A stretch of DNA of 64,000 nucleotides from Vagococcus salmoninarum (GTDB lineage Bacteria > Bacillota > Bacilli > Lactobacillales > Vagococcaceae), in assembly GCF_003987495.1 (NCBI RefSeq), contig NZ_NGJU01000002.1, forward strand, positions 141,458-205,457. The letters run 5' to 3'. Both the position numbers and the translations under genes were made by a program. Under the pieces are notes generated by a model. It was given only the letters and a program-made list of their open reading frames with translations, did not search any database and had not been told where the DNA came from. Of the stretch, positions 16,893 through 26,539 are shown piece after piece; position 1 is the first letter of the stretch; the number at the start of each line of letters is the position of its first letter.

Positions 16893-18701
16893 CTAGCTTT
16901 TATTATTTAACACAATTCCTTTGTACAACCTAACTGTTACTAAATAGTAGAGCATGTAGATACAGCCGTATAAAACGAAAGGCAAGGCAATATACGCATA
17001 GGGGTCAGGAATAAATATCGTAAACATTTTCAACCCAATTAACACATGGATGACACCTAGAAAGGCTGGTGCTAAGAAAACAGCTAAGATTTCTTTGCGA
17101 ATAGAATTAACTAAAAGTTGATGTCTGACACCAATTTTATGTAACATCTCATAACGTTTAATATCTTGATACGCACCTGTTAAAATTTTAAACATTAAAC
17201 AGCTAGCTAACATCGCTAAAAAGGCTAAGCCTAAGAAGAATCCCATAAACATAAAACCACTAGCCATACTTTGAATTTGTTGGTACATTTGATATTTTCC
17301 ACCTAGGCCATTGTTACTAGTGCCACGAGCCATCTCAAGGCCATCGATCGTTTTAAAGATCTCTGCGTCTTTTTTGTAATCGGTTACTTTAATGACTGAG
17401 GCAGTTGTTTCAGCCCCTTGTAATCCTTCAAATTCATTCCTTGGCACCAGTTGAAACTTGCCACTGTTATCTTCGTACCAGTTACTAATTTGGCTAAATC
17501 CGGTAGCGATTTGATAATCATTTTCCATGGAATAAGTGATGTGGGGTTCTAGCCCTTTAAGCTCTTTAAATTCTCCATCAAACTCACCAGGATTCTGAAC
17601 TAGTAGGGGGTTTTCAGCAATTTCTTCACTAATAAAATAGGTCACTTCTGCGTCTTGTTTCACATGATATGTGACTTCCTTAGTAGCCTTCAGTTTAGTA
17701 ACTTCTTGACTCATTTCTGAAGTCGGATCATAAATAACTAAATCATAAGGATTGGTTTTTAGTAAGTCCGCCGCAAAATGATTAAAGGCTTGACCGACTG
17801 TGACCGCCCCTAATGACAAAGCTAAGAGCATCGTTACTAACCCTAAAACTCTAGCTAAGGCACTAGCCTTGAAACTAAGTTGGGACAAAGTGAATATTCT
17901 AATACTTTTGTGGCTGACTCCTTCCCAGTTTTTTAAGCGCTTGACGATAATTGGGACAACTGTTCCAAAAAACAGAAACGTTCCAGGAGTAATCGTTAAT
18001 ATTGCGACTAAAATACCAAATAGTTGGAAGGTCATAATATTAATCATCATGTAGTAACCAACACTTAATAAGATTAATGATAAAACTACGCCTAGAATTG
18101 TCACGACTAATTTACGTTGACTCTTCTCAGATTGACTTTCACTATACAATAAATCAAGGGTTCTTGTTTTTTTGAACTGACGAACGTTGACTAACGTCGT
18201 AATAAAAAATAAGAGACTGAAAAAAGCTAAGGTAATTAATAGCGCTTTTGGAACGAAGCTTTCATAAGTATTAGACGGTAAATCAATTAATTGGCTTAAG
18301 ACCGTTCCCATGACTTTAGCCAAGACAGTTCCCACGACTAAACCTAAAACCGTTGAAAGACTGCCAATAAACAAGGTTTCGATACTAATCATCTTGCCAA
18401 TTTTTTGTTTCTTAGCCCCCAGCATCATATACATGCCATACTCTTTTTTTCTCATCGAAAGTAAAAAGCTATTAGCGTAAAAAATATAAACAACCGTAAT
18501 AATCGCCAATAAGAAGGCCCCAAACTGAAAGACAATCGCAACCATTGAGACTGTTGGAATATTTTCTTCTAAAAAACTAGTGTTAAGTGATAAGGTTTGA
18601 AACATATAAAAAATTGAAATAGCGATGATCAGGCCCATCATTAAGACTAAGTAATCTTGCCATCTTTTTTTGATACTTGTTAAAGAAAGTTTGAGCATCA
18701 T
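16893..18701 (-). CDS. BceB-type ABC transporter permease
   Basis: A protein of about 602 residues with ten predicted membrane helices. A large extracellular domain lies between helices 7 and 8 (about residues 305-495). The two FtsX-like halves contain the SMRKKEYGMYMMLGAKKQKI and YEMLHKIGVRHQLL coupling segments. This is the layout of BceB permeases, which remove bacitracin or related peptides from lipid II-cycle targets and signal to a partner kinase. The start is an ATG pair at 18701/18698 with AGGTG upstream, just after the ATPase stop. No BceRS two-component genes lie nearby, which is unusual. Confidence 0.85.
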   Translation of the reverse strand: MMLKLSLTSIKKRWQDYLVLMMGLIIAISIFYMFQTLSLNTSFLEENIPTVSMVAIVFQFGAFLLAIITVVYIFYANSFLLSMRKKEYGMYMMLGAKKQKIGKMISIETLFIGSLSTVLGLVVGTVLAKVMGTVLSQLIDLPSNTYESFVPKALLITLAFFSLLFFITTLVNVRQFKKTRTLDLLYSESQSEKSQRKLVVTILGVVLSLILLSVGYYMMINIMTFQLFGILVAILTITPGTFLFFGTVVPIIVKRLKNWEGVSHKSIRIFTLSQLSFKASALARVLGLVTMLLALSLGAVTVGQAFNHFAADLLKTNPYDLVIYDPTSEMSQEVTKLKATKEVTYHVKQDAEVTYFISEEIAENPLLVQNPGEFDGEFKELKGLEPHITYSMENDYQIATGFSQISNWYEDNSGKFQLVPRNEFEGLQGAETTASVIKVTDYKKDAEIFKTIDGLEMARGTSNNGLGGKYQMYQQIQSMASGFMFMGFFLGLAFLAMLASCLMFKILTGAYQDIKRYEMLHKIGVRHQLLVNSIRKEILAVFLAPAFLGVIHVLIGLKMFTIFIPDPYAYIALPFVLYGCIYMLYYLVTVRLYKGIVLNNKS

Positions 18702-18705
18702 TTGC

Positions 18706-19479
18706 TTACACCTGACTTTCTTCAGGATCAATTTCTAAACCAGCTAAGACTGCTAAAATTTCTTGATAAAAAGCTTGCTGAGTGCCTCGGCGATGAAGTT
18801 CACGGTAAATCAAGCCATCTTGAATGAATAAGATTCGCTTACAATAGCTAGCACTTACTGCATCATGAGTCACTAATAAGATTGTCGTTAAATAGTCTTC
18901 ATTTAACCCTTTTAAGGCTTCTAATAAATTTTTAGCATTCTTAGAATCTAAGGCACCTGTTGGTTCATCACCAAGTAACAAATCAGGATTATGAACTAAA
19001 GCCCGAGCCGCTGCCACCCGTTGTTTTTGACCACCAGAAACTTCTGTGGGATAACTAGTTAAAATTCGCTCAATATCTAATATATTAGCAATATTTTTTA
19101 TTTTGTTTTTAGTTTCTTTCACTGATTCGCCTTTCAACGATAAAGGTAGACCAATATTTTGCGACATCGTTAGATTTTCAAGTAAGTTGAAGTCTTGAAA
19201 AATAAAACCAATTTTTTGCGCTCTAAAATCAGACAATTGATTATCAGTTAAACCATTAAGACTGGCTCCTGAAATTTCAATTTCACCACTTGTTGGTGAA
19301 TCTAGAGCTGATAAAATATTTAGTAACGTTGTTTTCCCTGAACCAGAAGGTCCCATAATGCCAACAAATTCACCTGCTAAAACATCAAAGGAAATATCCG
19401 TTAATGCTTCGTGTTGTTTTTCACCTTTTTTGCCATACACTTTTTTAATATGACGTGCTTCAATAATTTTTTTATTCAT
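18706..19479 (-). CDS. BceA-type ABC transporter ATP-binding protein
   Basis: A 257-residue ATPase of the MacB/LolD/BceA group with Walker A GPSGSGKTTLLN, Q-loop FIFQDFNLL, signature VSGGQKQRVAAARAL, Walker B LLLGDEPTGALD and H-loop LLVTHD. GTGGAGGC precedes the ATG. The permease start lies a few bases after its stop, so the two are translated as a pair. Probable role is antimicrobial-peptide resistance or detection. Confidence 0.9.
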   Translation of the reverse strand: MNKKIIEARHIKKVYGKKGEKQHEALTDISFDVLAGEFVGIMGPSGSGKTTLLNILSALDSPTSGEIEISGASLNGLTDNQLSDFRAQKIGFIFQDFNLLENLTMSQNIGLPLSLKGESVKETKNKIKNIANILDIERILTSYPTEVSGGQKQRVAAARALVHNPDLLLGDEPTGALDSKNAKNLLEALKGLNEDYLTTILLVTHDAVSASYCKRILFIQDGLIYRELHRRGTQQAFYQEILAVLAGLEIDPEESQV

Positions 19480-19536
19480 AATAAGCCTCCACTAATAGTT
19501 AATAAGTTAATTTCCTTAACTTGATACTCTTAGTTT

Positions 19537-19562
19537 ACCTTGAGACTGAAGGTGTTGCCTTC
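19537..19562. promoter_or_regulatory. Overlapping palindromes upstream of bceAB
   Basis: ACCTT-7-AAGGT (19537-19553) overlaps GAAGG-5-CCTTC (19548-19562). They lie 60-80 bases upstream of the ATPase start, where a promoter is expected, and could be operator sites for a regulator encoded elsewhere. Confidence 0.4.
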
Positions 19563-19607
19563 GATAGTTCTTACAATTTCACCCTTGACCTAACAGTTTT
19601 GTCACAT

Positions 19608-19636
19608 CAAAAAACAGCAACTACGGGCCGCTGTTT
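19608..19636 (-). terminator. Terminator of the NagB-like gene
   Basis: Stem AAACAGC/GCTGTTT with T-tract on the minus strand. Confidence 0.75.
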
Positions 19637-19642
19637 TAAAGT

Positions 19643-20353
19643 TTAGACTAAGTTTTTACCGGCTGCTACGTCACAAAGTACGGTAACATCAGGATGGAAC
19701 TGTAAAATCGAAGCCGGAATCTCTGGGGTTAAGGGGCCGTTAAAAGCTTTAGCTAATATTTCAGCTTTGTCTGCACCACTAGCAATCACAATAATTTTTT
19801 TCGTTTGCATTAAAGTCTTCATACCTATTGAAACGTAACAGTCAATTGGCCCATTAAAATCTGGTGACCCTTGAATCATTCCTTGCATGTCTTCAGGAAT
19901 CATCACTCGGTAACCTGTTTTTTCAAAAGGCGTCCCTGGCATATTAGCAGCAATGTGCCCATCGGCTCCAATGCCCATAATCGCAAAATCCAAGCCACCT
20001 GCCTCTATTAGTAATTGATCGATTACTGGGTAAGTCTCTTCATTTAAATAAGTGATTTGGTGATCTTGAATCTGATTAGCCGCAAAAAAGCTTTGATTGA
20101 TATACTCAAACCGTTTGTAATCAGTTGGTTCAGTACTTAAGTACAAGTTATCTTGTTGAAAAAAATGGACACTTTCAGATACTTGACTATCACTTGCTAA
20201 CAAGCGCTCATTAATTAGCTCATAGGCCCGGTTAGGTGTTGAGCCGGCGGTCATCGATACATTCAACCTTTCGGAACTAACTAAGTAAGGTAAAATTAAG
20301 TTAGCTAAGGTTTGACTCATACTTTCAAGATCTTTTTTTATTAGTGTTTTCAT
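19643..20353 (-). CDS. Glucosamine-6-phosphate deaminase / 6-phosphogluconolactonase family protein (NagB-like)
   Basis: A 236-residue protein of the NagB/RpiA/SOL fold. SMTAGSTPNRAYELI near residue 40 is the sugar-phosphate loop. FFQQDNLY corresponds to the conserved D-E/D-N-Y/L region. MGIGADGHIAANMPG contains the catalytic Asp-Gly-His. The expected reaction is glucosamine-6-P to fructose-6-P plus ammonia, but sequence divergence (AANMPG instead of AFNEPG) leaves room for another sugar phosphate. The start at 20353 has GGAGG seven bases upstream; a longer frame to 20425 has none. It is monocistronic. Confidence 0.75.
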   Translation of the reverse strand: MKTLIKKDLESMSQTLANLILPYLVSSERLNVSMTAGSTPNRAYELINERLLASDSQVSESVHFFQQDNLYLSTEPTDYKRFEYINQSFFAANQIQDHQITYLNEETYPVIDQLLIEAGGLDFAIMGIGADGHIAANMPGTPFEKTGYRVMIPEDMQGMIQGSPDFNGPIDCYVSIGMKTLMQTKKIIVIASGADKAEILAKAFNGPLTPEIPASILQFHPDVTVLCDVAAGKNLV

Positions 20354-20495
20354 TGTTTTTCCTCCTGTTTTTAACATCTCTTTAATGAACTTCCACCTTG
20401 ATAGTAGCATATAATTTATCAACAAAACTCCCTCTTCTGTCTTAAAAAAATCATTTATACTAAAAAAAACAAAAGAGGCCTAAGCCAACTTTTGT

Positions 20496-20807
20496 TTATC
20501 CTATTATTTTTAAGGCAATGGTCGAAGCTAAGATTAACGCAATACATAATAAGCGCCGACGATCCGTTGATTCTTGATACATCACAATCCCTAACAAGGC
20601 TGTTCCAACTGTCCCAATTCCGGTCCAAATGCCGTAGCCTGTTCCCATAGGAATTGTCTGTAAGGCGTATGACAGCATACCTAAACTACTGCCCATAGTG
20701 AAGAAAGATAATAAAATTGCTCGCTTATTGCCTTCAGCAATCCGTTTGATATTCCAAATTCCCAGGACTTCCATTAAACCTGCCCCAACTAACGCTAACC
20801 AATCCAT
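20496..20807 (-). CDS. Small multidrug resistance (SMR) subunit, YvdR-like
   Basis: A 103-residue protein with four membrane helices starting MDWLALVGAGLMEVLG. The membrane glutamate E13 in helix 1 and the GTGYGIWTGIGTVGTALLG motif of helix 3 identify the SMR family. It is the second of two adjacent SMR genes, which normally form an asymmetric pump. The start at 20807 has AAAGGAG nine bases upstream, the site lying within the end of the first SMR gene. A longer frame to 20840 overlaps that gene and lacks a site. Confidence 0.88.
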   Translation of the reverse strand: MDWLALVGAGLMEVLGIWNIKRIAEGNKRAILLSFFTMGSSLGMLSYALQTIPMGTGYGIWTGIGTVGTALLGIVMYQESTDRRRLLCIALILASTIALKIIG

Positions 20808-20808
20808 T

Positions 20809-21144
20809 TTAATTAAGCTCCTTTGTCTGATCAGTTTCAATCAATTTTAAGCCTAATATTCCGAGAATTAACGTCCCCATAAACAAGAGCTTCAAAGGGC
20901 TGATACTTTCCTGAAAAAAGACTGCCCCCACAATAATACTACCGACAGAACCGATACCGGCAAAAACCGCGTAGACTGTTCCGATTGGTAAATGTTTGGC
21001 TGATAATGTTAATAACGTAAAACTAATAACCACTCCAGCCCCAGTTATTAGCCATTCTAAGGCTGTGTTGGCGTGGGCTAGGCCACTTACCCAAACTAAT
21101 TCAAATAATGCTGCTGCTAAGACTTTTAGCCACTCCTTGGTCAT
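20809..21144 (-). CDS. Small multidrug resistance (SMR) subunit, YvdS-like
   Basis: A 111-residue four-helix transporter starting MTKEWLKVLAAALFELVWVS. It has the conserved membrane Glu15, a W-x-x-G-L following it, and the helix 3 signature GTVYAVFAGIGSVGS. It lies 16 bases after the TetR gene and two bases before the partner SMR start. The order TetR-SMR-SMR matches Bacillus yvdT-yvdS-yvdR, which also lies near the maltodextrin genes there. Substrates may be quaternary ammonium compounds or guanidinium-type cations. Confidence 0.88.
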   Translation of the reverse strand: MTKEWLKVLAAALFELVWVSGLAHANTALEWLITGAGVVISFTLLTLSAKHLPIGTVYAVFAGIGSVGSIIVGAVFFQESISPLKLLFMGTLILGILGLKLIETDQTKELN

Positions 21145-21160
21145 TTGACACCTCTACTAG

Positions 21161-21706
21161 TTAATTTTTTTCTTCGGTCCAACTTACTAACTGCTCAAAT
21201 ACTTTGCTTTCTAACTCTGCTTCTAATGGTTGACCATCAAAGAGTTGATTATAATACATGCCGTCAACTACCAAGCGGATAATCGTTCCTAAAACAGGAT
21301 CATAGCCGTCCGTTGTTAACCGTCTTTGGATCACTTCAAAACTATCAAAAAAACTGCGCTCAACTGACTGACTAGCCATTGTGCCAGCGATTAAGGCATT
21401 GGTTATATCAGAACTAGAGTTTAAGTCTTCCCGAGCGACTTTGAGCAAAGCTCGTGACCACTCTCCTGGCAAGGACTCTGGCTTATCACCTAATTGATCA
21501 ATCCGCTCAATGTACTCTTGATCTAACATTTTGGCTAAATCGACTAATAATTGATCTTTATTGGCAAAGTAATACGTCACTCCGCCTTTACTGTAACCAG
21601 CGACTTTGGCAACTTCATCGATTGTAAAATCAGCTAAGCCTTTTTCATTCAGTAACTGATTTGCGGCTTGTAAAATTTTTCGGCGTTTTTGCTTTTCTTT
21701 CGTCAT
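21161..21706 (-). CDS. TetR family regulator of the SMR pair (YvdT-like)
   Basis: A 181-residue protein with the helix-turn-helix DFTIDEVAKVAGYSKGGVTY at about residues 22-41, followed by the helical C-terminal domain (TetR_C_6-like, with NALIAGTMASQS). GGAAG is upstream of the ATG at 21706, with a GTG immediately before it. It is first in an operon with two SMR genes and should repress it, with induction by a pump substrate. An operator-like palindrome lies about 22 bases upstream. Confidence 0.85.
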   Translation of the reverse strand: MTKEKQKRRKILQAANQLLNEKGLADFTIDEVAKVAGYSKGGVTYYFANKDQLLVDLAKMLDQEYIERIDQLGDKPESLPGEWSRALLKVAREDLNSSSDITNALIAGTMASQSVERSFFDSFEVIQRRLTTDGYDPVLGTIIRLVVDGMYYNQLFDGQPLEAELESKVFEQLVSWTEEKN

Positions 21707-21727
21707 CACTTCTTCCTTTCTATTTAA

Positions 21728-21746
21728 AAAAACGAACAGTCGGTTT
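21728..21746. promoter_or_regulatory. Putative TetR operator
   Basis: A 19-base imperfect palindrome AAAAC-2-AC-A-GT-2-GTTTT just upstream of the TetR-SMR operon. The size and position are typical for autorepression. Confidence 0.5.
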
Positions 21747-21790
21747 TTATTTTAGCTTACTTACAGAAACTAGTCAAGCTTGCTAACTTA

Positions 21791-21822
21791 GAAAAAGACT
21801 GAGGACAGCCTGTCCCCAGTCT
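21791..21822 (-). terminator. Terminator at the end of the mdx operon
   Basis: Stem AGACTGaGGACAG/CTGTCCcCAGTCT with T-tract on the minus strand after pgmB. Confidence 0.85.
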
Positions 21823-21829
21823 AATTCAT

Positions 21830-22486
21830 TTAAACTAAACTTAAAATTTTTGCTAAATTTAAATCCCCTGTGTGATTAACCCGATAATCCGCTTCTTTCA
21901 TCGATTCTGGGTCACCAACACCAACTGAAAACATTTGTGCTTGATTAATGGCAGTAATTCCAGCCGCCGCATCTTCAACCCCAACACATTGACTTGGCAC
22001 TAACCCTAGTTGGCTAGCCCCTTTTAAGAAAATTTCTGGGTCAGGTTTACCTTGAGCCAAGCTTTCAGGGTCCACGATTGTTTCAAAGTAATCAGCCAAG
22101 GCTAACTTTTCAAGAATCATTGGGCCATTTTTACTAGCTGAAGCTAAGGCAAGTTTGATTCCTTGGTCTTTTAAATCTTCTAAAAGAGTTAAAATTCCTG
22201 GTAAAATGTCTTTCGGAGTGACATTTTCAATCAATTTAACATACTCAGCATTTTTTTCAGCAGCTAAAGCAGTCTTCTCTTCTGCTGAGAAATCTTGACT
22301 GCGCTTGCCATGAACTAAGATGCGTTCCAATGAGTCCATTCGGGAAATGCCTTTCAATTCTTCATTAAATTCTCGATCAATCTCGATTTCAATCGTTTTA
22401 GCTAAGTTTTTCCACGCTTGGTAATGATATTCTGCTGAATCCGTAATAACCCCATCTAAGTCAAAAATAAAGCCTTTAATTGTCAT
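21830..22486 (-). CDS. pgmB: Beta-phosphoglucomutase
   Basis: A 218-residue HAD-superfamily enzyme. FDLDGVITD holds the nucleophile Asp8 and acid/base Asp10, with the cap domain at about 15-90. Motif 2 is LASASKNG, the motif 3 lysine is in QGKPDPEIF, and motif 4 is GVEDAAAGI. It converts beta-glucose-1-phosphate from maltose phosphorylase into glucose-6-phosphate. It is the last gene of the maltodextrin operon, separated from the phosphorylase gene by an internal terminator hairpin that may lower its expression. Confidence 0.93.
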   Translation of the reverse strand: MTIKGFIFDLDGVITDSAEYHYQAWKNLAKTIEIEIDREFNEELKGISRMDSLERILVHGKRSQDFSAEEKTALAAEKNAEYVKLIENVTPKDILPGILTLLEDLKDQGIKLALASASKNGPMILEKLALADYFETIVDPESLAQGKPDPEIFLKGASQLGLVPSQCVGVEDAAAGITAINQAQMFSVGVGDPESMKEADYRVNHTGDLNLAKILSLV

Positions 22487-22502
22487 TCTTTCTGCCGTCC
22501 TT

Positions 22503-22538
22503 TTAAAAAGACAATCAAAGAATCCCTTTGATTGTCTT
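22503..22538 (-). terminator. Hairpin terminator between maltose phosphorylase and pgmB
   Basis: AAGACAATCAAAG (508-520) pairs with TTTGATTGTCTT (527-538). On the minus strand CTTTTTAAAA follows. Being inside the operon it probably gives partial read-through into pgmB. Confidence 0.75.
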
Positions 22539-22545
22539 CGTATTT

Positions 22546-24813
22546 TTAAAGTGTTACTGTCAGTTCTGTTTCTAAGACTAATGCTTCATCAAATAAATTT
22601 AATTTAAGGGCTTCGCCGGCTAATAAACGAATGCTAACCTTTTGATGATCGACGCTGATTTCTAATAACCGTCCTTGGTAATTGACTTTAAACGAATACC
22701 CTTGCCAGTTTTTCGGCGTGAAAGGTTTAAAGCTTAATTGGCCATCTAAAGTCCGCATACCAGCAAACCCATGAACGACAGATAACCAGCCACCACTCAT
22801 TGACGTAATGTGTAACCCATCTTCAGTGTCGTTATTATAGTTATCTAAGTCTAGGCGAGCTGTTCGAGCATAAAGTTCGACGGCTTTTTCTTCCATGCCT
22901 AGTTCTGCCGCTAAAATACTATGAATACTTGCGGATAATGAGGATTCATGAACTGTTAAAGGCTCATAAAAGTCAAAGTTTTGTTGTTTTTCTGCTTGAG
23001 TGTATTCATGATTTAAGAAATATAACCCTTGCAGAACGTCTGCTTGTTTAATGTATGGCGAACGTAAGACTTTATCCCATGACCAGTTTTGATTCAAAGG
23101 TAAATCCGTTGCCGCTAAACTCGTAACTGGTTGTAAGTCTTTATCTAAAAAGGTGTCGTGTTGGACAAAAATGCCTAAGTCTTCATCGACAGGATAGTAC
23201 ATTTTAGTAATTATCTCTTGCCACTTGGCTTTTTCAGTTTCTGAAACGGCTAATTCACTAGCTTTTTCCGCTGAAACCTTCGTTAAGCTAGCTAAAGTAT
23301 AACGAAGAACCCACGTTGCAATTGTATTCGTGTACCAGTTATTGTTTACGTTGTTTTCATATTCGTTAGGCCCAGTCACCCCATGAATCATGTATTGGTC
23401 ATTCCGTTCTGAATAATGAACTCGGTCTTGCCAGAAACGGGCAATTGCCACTAAGACATCAATGCCTTCATTAACTAAATAAGTCTCATCACCAGTGTAG
23501 GTCGTGTAATTATAAATAGCATGAGCAATCGCCCCATTTCGGTGAATTTCTTCAAAGGTGATTTCCCACTCATTGTGACATTCCACCCCCGTAAAGGTTA
23601 CCATCGGGTATAGTGCCCCTGCTAAGCCTTGCTGTTTAGCGTTATGGAAAGCCCCTGGTAATTGTTGGTGACGGTATTTTAAGAGTTGCTCAGAAACAGC
23701 TGGCTCCGTTACTGATAAATACATTGGCACAATGTACGCTTCTGTATCCCAGTAAGTTGCTCCACCATATTTCTCACCAGTAAAGCCTTTTGGTCCAACG
23801 TTCAGTCGAGCATCTTCGCCGTAATAAGTTGCAAATAATTGGAAGATGTTAAAACGCATCCCTTGTTGGGCTTCGTCGTCTCCTTGAATGACAACATCGG
23901 CTTTTTCCCAACGTTGACTCCAACCGTGACTGTGAGCGGTTTTTAGCTCTTCCCAGCTACTGTCTAAAGCCTTTTGTAATAACGTCTCAGCCTGACTCAC
24001 TTGTTGCTCTTCAGGGACATCACGACTAGTGACGACACCTACATATTTTTCTAATGCAATCGTTTCCCCTGAGTTCACTTGATAAGTGTAAGTTTCAGAT
24101 ACTAACTTTTCACTTTCAGTCTGACTTTTAACTCCGCCAGTCGTTTTATTTTGCATACTTGTCGTAACGCTAAAGCGTGGTGTGCCAAAAGGATTTTCTA
24201 ACGTTTCCATCGTTAAACTCGGAGTTACTCCCAAGTGACGATTTTTTTCTAGCCAAAAGTTTTCATCGTAGTTACTGTCTTCATTTTGGACATTGCCATC
24301 TAGCTTCGGTGTCAGTTTGATTTCTGCAGAACCAGCTAAAACCTCGACTGTGACTTTAATTAACGCTAACTCTTGTTGAGCCACACTGACATACCGTTCA
24401 AAAGTTAATTTCGCTTGGACTTCACCGACTGTCACTGTATAAGAACGATTTAAAATCCCTGTTTTCAAATCTAATTCTAAGTAAAAATCACGATAGTCCA
24501 CAGTTGCTAAATCAATGTTAGTTTGATTAATCTGGACATCAATGCCGATAAAATTAGTGGCGTTAATGACTTTACCAAAATAATCTGGGTAGCCGTTTTT
24601 CCACCAACCTACGCGAGTTTTATCAGGAAACCAGACACCAGCAATGTACGTTCCTTGATGGCTATCTCCAGAATAGCCTTCTTCGAAGTTACCTCGCATG
24701 CCCATATAGCCATTTCCGATTGAAGTCAGACTTTCTTGCAAGCGCATATTTTCCGCATCGAGAGTGGTTGTTTTAATTTTCCACGGATCTATTTCAAATA
24801 AACGTTTAAACAT
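22546..24813 (-). CDS. mapA: Maltose phosphorylase (GH65)
   Basis: A 755-residue enzyme, the usual length for Lactobacillales maltose phosphorylase. The GH65 barrel has the [20 protein letters not shown] block and the [18 protein letters not shown] block that carries the catalytic acid Glu (about residue 485). HVTSMSGGW-like [18 protein letters not shown] binds phosphate. It splits maltose with phosphate to beta-glucose-1-phosphate and glucose, saving ATP. The upstream neighbours encode the maltodextrin importer and the next gene is pgmB, which supports maltose rather than trehalose or kojibiose. AAAGGAG precedes the ATG. It corresponds to Bacillus YvdK/MdxK. Confidence 0.92.
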   Translation of the reverse strand: MFKRLFEIDPWKIKTTTLDAENMRLQESLTSIGNGYMGMRGNFEEGYSGDSHQGTYIAGVWFPDKTRVGWWKNGYPDYFGKVINATNFIGIDVQINQTNIDLATVDYRDFYLELDLKTGILNRSYTVTVGEVQAKLTFERYVSVAQQELALIKVTVEVLAGSAEIKLTPKLDGNVQNEDSNYDENFWLEKNRHLGVTPSLTMETLENPFGTPRFSVTTSMQNKTTGGVKSQTESEKLVSETYTYQVNSGETIALEKYVGVVTSRDVPEEQQVSQAETLLQKALDSSWEELKTAHSHGWSQRWEKADVVIQGDDEAQQGMRFNIFQLFATYYGEDARLNVGPKGFTGEKYGGATYWDTEAYIVPMYLSVTEPAVSEQLLKYRHQQLPGAFHNAKQQGLAGALYPMVTFTGVECHNEWEITFEEIHRNGAIAHAIYNYTTYTGDETYLVNEGIDVLVAIARFWQDRVHYSERNDQYMIHGVTGPNEYENNVNNNWYTNTIATWVLRYTLASLTKVSAEKASELAVSETEKAKWQEIITKMYYPVDEDLGIFVQHDTFLDKDLQPVTSLAATDLPLNQNWSWDKVLRSPYIKQADVLQGLYFLNHEYTQAEKQQNFDFYEPLTVHESSLSASIHSILAAELGMEEKAVELYARTARLDLDNYNNDTEDGLHITSMSGGWLSVVHGFAGMRTLDGQLSFKPFTPKNWQGYSFKVNYQGRLLEISVDHQKVSIRLLAGEALKLNLFDEALVLETELTVTL

Positions 24814-24839
24814 ATTATATTCTCCTTTAGTTCATTAGT

Positions 24840-25673
24840 TTAGCGAGTGTTCGCCCCTGTTTGACCATTCACATAGTTATCATCAAAACGAGTCGTTACA
24901 AAGACACCTAACAACATCATGACTAAGCCTAAAGATTGAATACTTAAAACAAGTGTCATATCAAAACTAATTAAACCGACAATCATTCCTAGTAACGTAC
25001 TTAAGCCTAAGGCATTTAAAATTAAATTCACTGATTCTTGAAAGGTTTTAACTGATGATAAATCATTTTTACGAGTTAACCAGATAAAGAATGAACCACC
25101 AAAAACTAAGATTAAGCTACTGACTAAAATTAAGCTGCCACTCATTAAAATCATTGTAAAGGCGACAAAGGCTTTATTTTGCTTTAACCACTGGCTACTG
25201 ATCCCTTGTTTCAGTTCTGCCAGCGTCTCAAAGTTTTGTGGACTAAAGTCTTTTGTGTAAGAGACTTTAAAGTCGTAACCCGCTTCATCTTTCATTAACA
25301 TCGTTGTTTGATTAAAACTAATGCCGTTTTTCAGATCGGCGATTGCTTTGTCTGTTAAGTTGAAACCAACTGTGTTTGTTTCGTTAATAAAGCCTTGCCT
25401 AGGGCTTTTTAATTCCCCATCAGTGAAATCAGCTTGCTGAATTTCAGCTAAAACTTCGTCATCAAGTGTTTGGAACATTTTCGGCATAATTTCACCTAGT
25501 TCAAAATTACTTGATTTTGCCATATTCATCGACACGGGAATTAACAATAATGCTGTTAAGAATATAAACACAATTACCATCTGCCACCTTGATAACCCGT
25601 GACGACCTTTGAAAATTTTCTTAGGCGTAAGTGTATTAGCAAAATAATTCATTGGAAATGGTAAGTTTTTCAT
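24840..25673 (-). CDS. malA: Maltodextrin utilization membrane protein MalA (DUF1189, MdxD-like)
   Basis: A protein of about 277 residues with an N-terminal helix (about 28-48), an extracytoplasmic domain (about 50-165) and three or four C-terminal helices, as in the DUF1189 family. Streptococcal MalA and Bacillus MdxD occupy the same position after the permease genes. The family is tied to maltodextrin use, but its biochemical role is unproven. The ATG at 25673 is preferred: AAAGG is nine bases before it but touches the alternative ATG at 25682. It is translated right after mdxG. Confidence 0.8.
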   Translation of the reverse strand: MKNLPFPMNYFANTLTPKKIFKGRHGLSRWQMVIVFIFLTALLLIPVSMNMAKSSNFELGEIMPKMFQTLDDEVLAEIQQADFTDGELKSPRQGFINETNTVGFNLTDKAIADLKNGISFNQTTMLMKDEAGYDFKVSYTKDFSPQNFETLAELKQGISSQWLKQNKAFVAFTMILMSGSLILVSSLILVFGGSFFIWLTRKNDLSSVKTFQESVNLILNALGLSTLLGMIVGLISFDMTLVLSIQSLGLVMMLLGVFVTTRFDDNYVNGQTGANTR

Positions 25674-25688
25674 TGGTTTCATCCTTTT

Positions 25689-26537
25689 TTAACCTTTCGT
25701 TCCACCTGCAACTAAACCTGAAACAAAGTGTTTTTGCAAGAAGAAGAATAAGGTAGTTATTGGTACTGCAATTAAGATTGCACCAGCTGCAAAGAGGGCG
25801 ACTTTTTGGTCTTTAGAGTTACTAATAAAAGATTGTAAACCAACAGCAACGGTAATTTTGTCTTGTGAACGTAATAAGAAACGGGCTAACATAAAATCAC
25901 CGAAAGGTCCCATAAAGGCCCATAATGCTTGGACAGCAATCATTGGTTTAACTAATGGTAAAATAATTTGCCAGAAGATTCTAAAGTGGCCTGCCCCATC
26001 GAGCTTAGCTGACTCATCTAAATCAATCGGCACAGTGTCGAAATAGCCTTTCATTAACCAAGTATTCATTGGAATCCCACCACCGATGTAGATCAGAGTT
26101 AAGAACCAGTATTGATCTAAGGCATCTAATAAGAAGGCCATGACGTAAAAGGCTGTTAAAGCTGCCATCGTCGGTACCATTTGAATAATTAAGAAGAATT
26201 TCAAACTGCCTTTTCGACCAACGAAACGGTAACGACTATACGTATAGCCAGCTAAAGTAACTATTGTCACTTGGCAAATCATCGTGAAGAAAGCAATGAC
26301 TAACGTATTTTTATACCAACTACCATACAAAGTTTCGGTAAACAGACGTTGGAAGTTTAGTAAGGTCCACTTACTATTAAAATCTAAGCTAAAGGCACTG
26401 ACGTTACCGGCTTTAAAAGCTGAACTGACGGTAATCAGTAATGGATAAATCACGATAATTGATAAACATGTCATAAATAAGTAAGTAAAAAACTTAGTCC
26501 AAAAAGTCATCACTTTTTGCGATTTGGCTTTTTTCAT
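25689..26537 (-). CDS. mdxG: Maltodextrin ABC transporter permease MdxG/MalG
   Basis: A 282-residue permease with six membrane helices. The EAA loop that contacts the ATPase reads [20 protein letters not shown] followed by ILPL at about residues 173-196. The N-terminus ([13 protein letters not shown]) is typical of MalG-type sugar permeases. GGAGGGG lies eight bases before the ATG, two bases after mdxF. The MsmX/MalK-type ATPase is not in the window and is probably a shared one encoded elsewhere. Confidence 0.92.
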   Translation of the reverse strand: MKKAKSQKVMTFWTKFFTYLFMTCLSIIVIYPLLITVSSAFKAGNVSAFSLDFNSKWTLLNFQRLFTETLYGSWYKNTLVIAFFTMICQVTIVTLAGYTYSRYRFVGRKGSLKFFLIIQMVPTMAALTAFYVMAFLLDALDQYWFLTLIYIGGGIPMNTWLMKGYFDTVPIDLDESAKLDGAGHFRIFWQIILPLVKPMIAVQALWAFMGPFGDFMLARFLLRSQDKITVAVGLQSFISNSKDQKVALFAAGAILIAVPITTLFFFLQKHFVSGLVAGGTKG

Positions 26538-26539
26538 GA

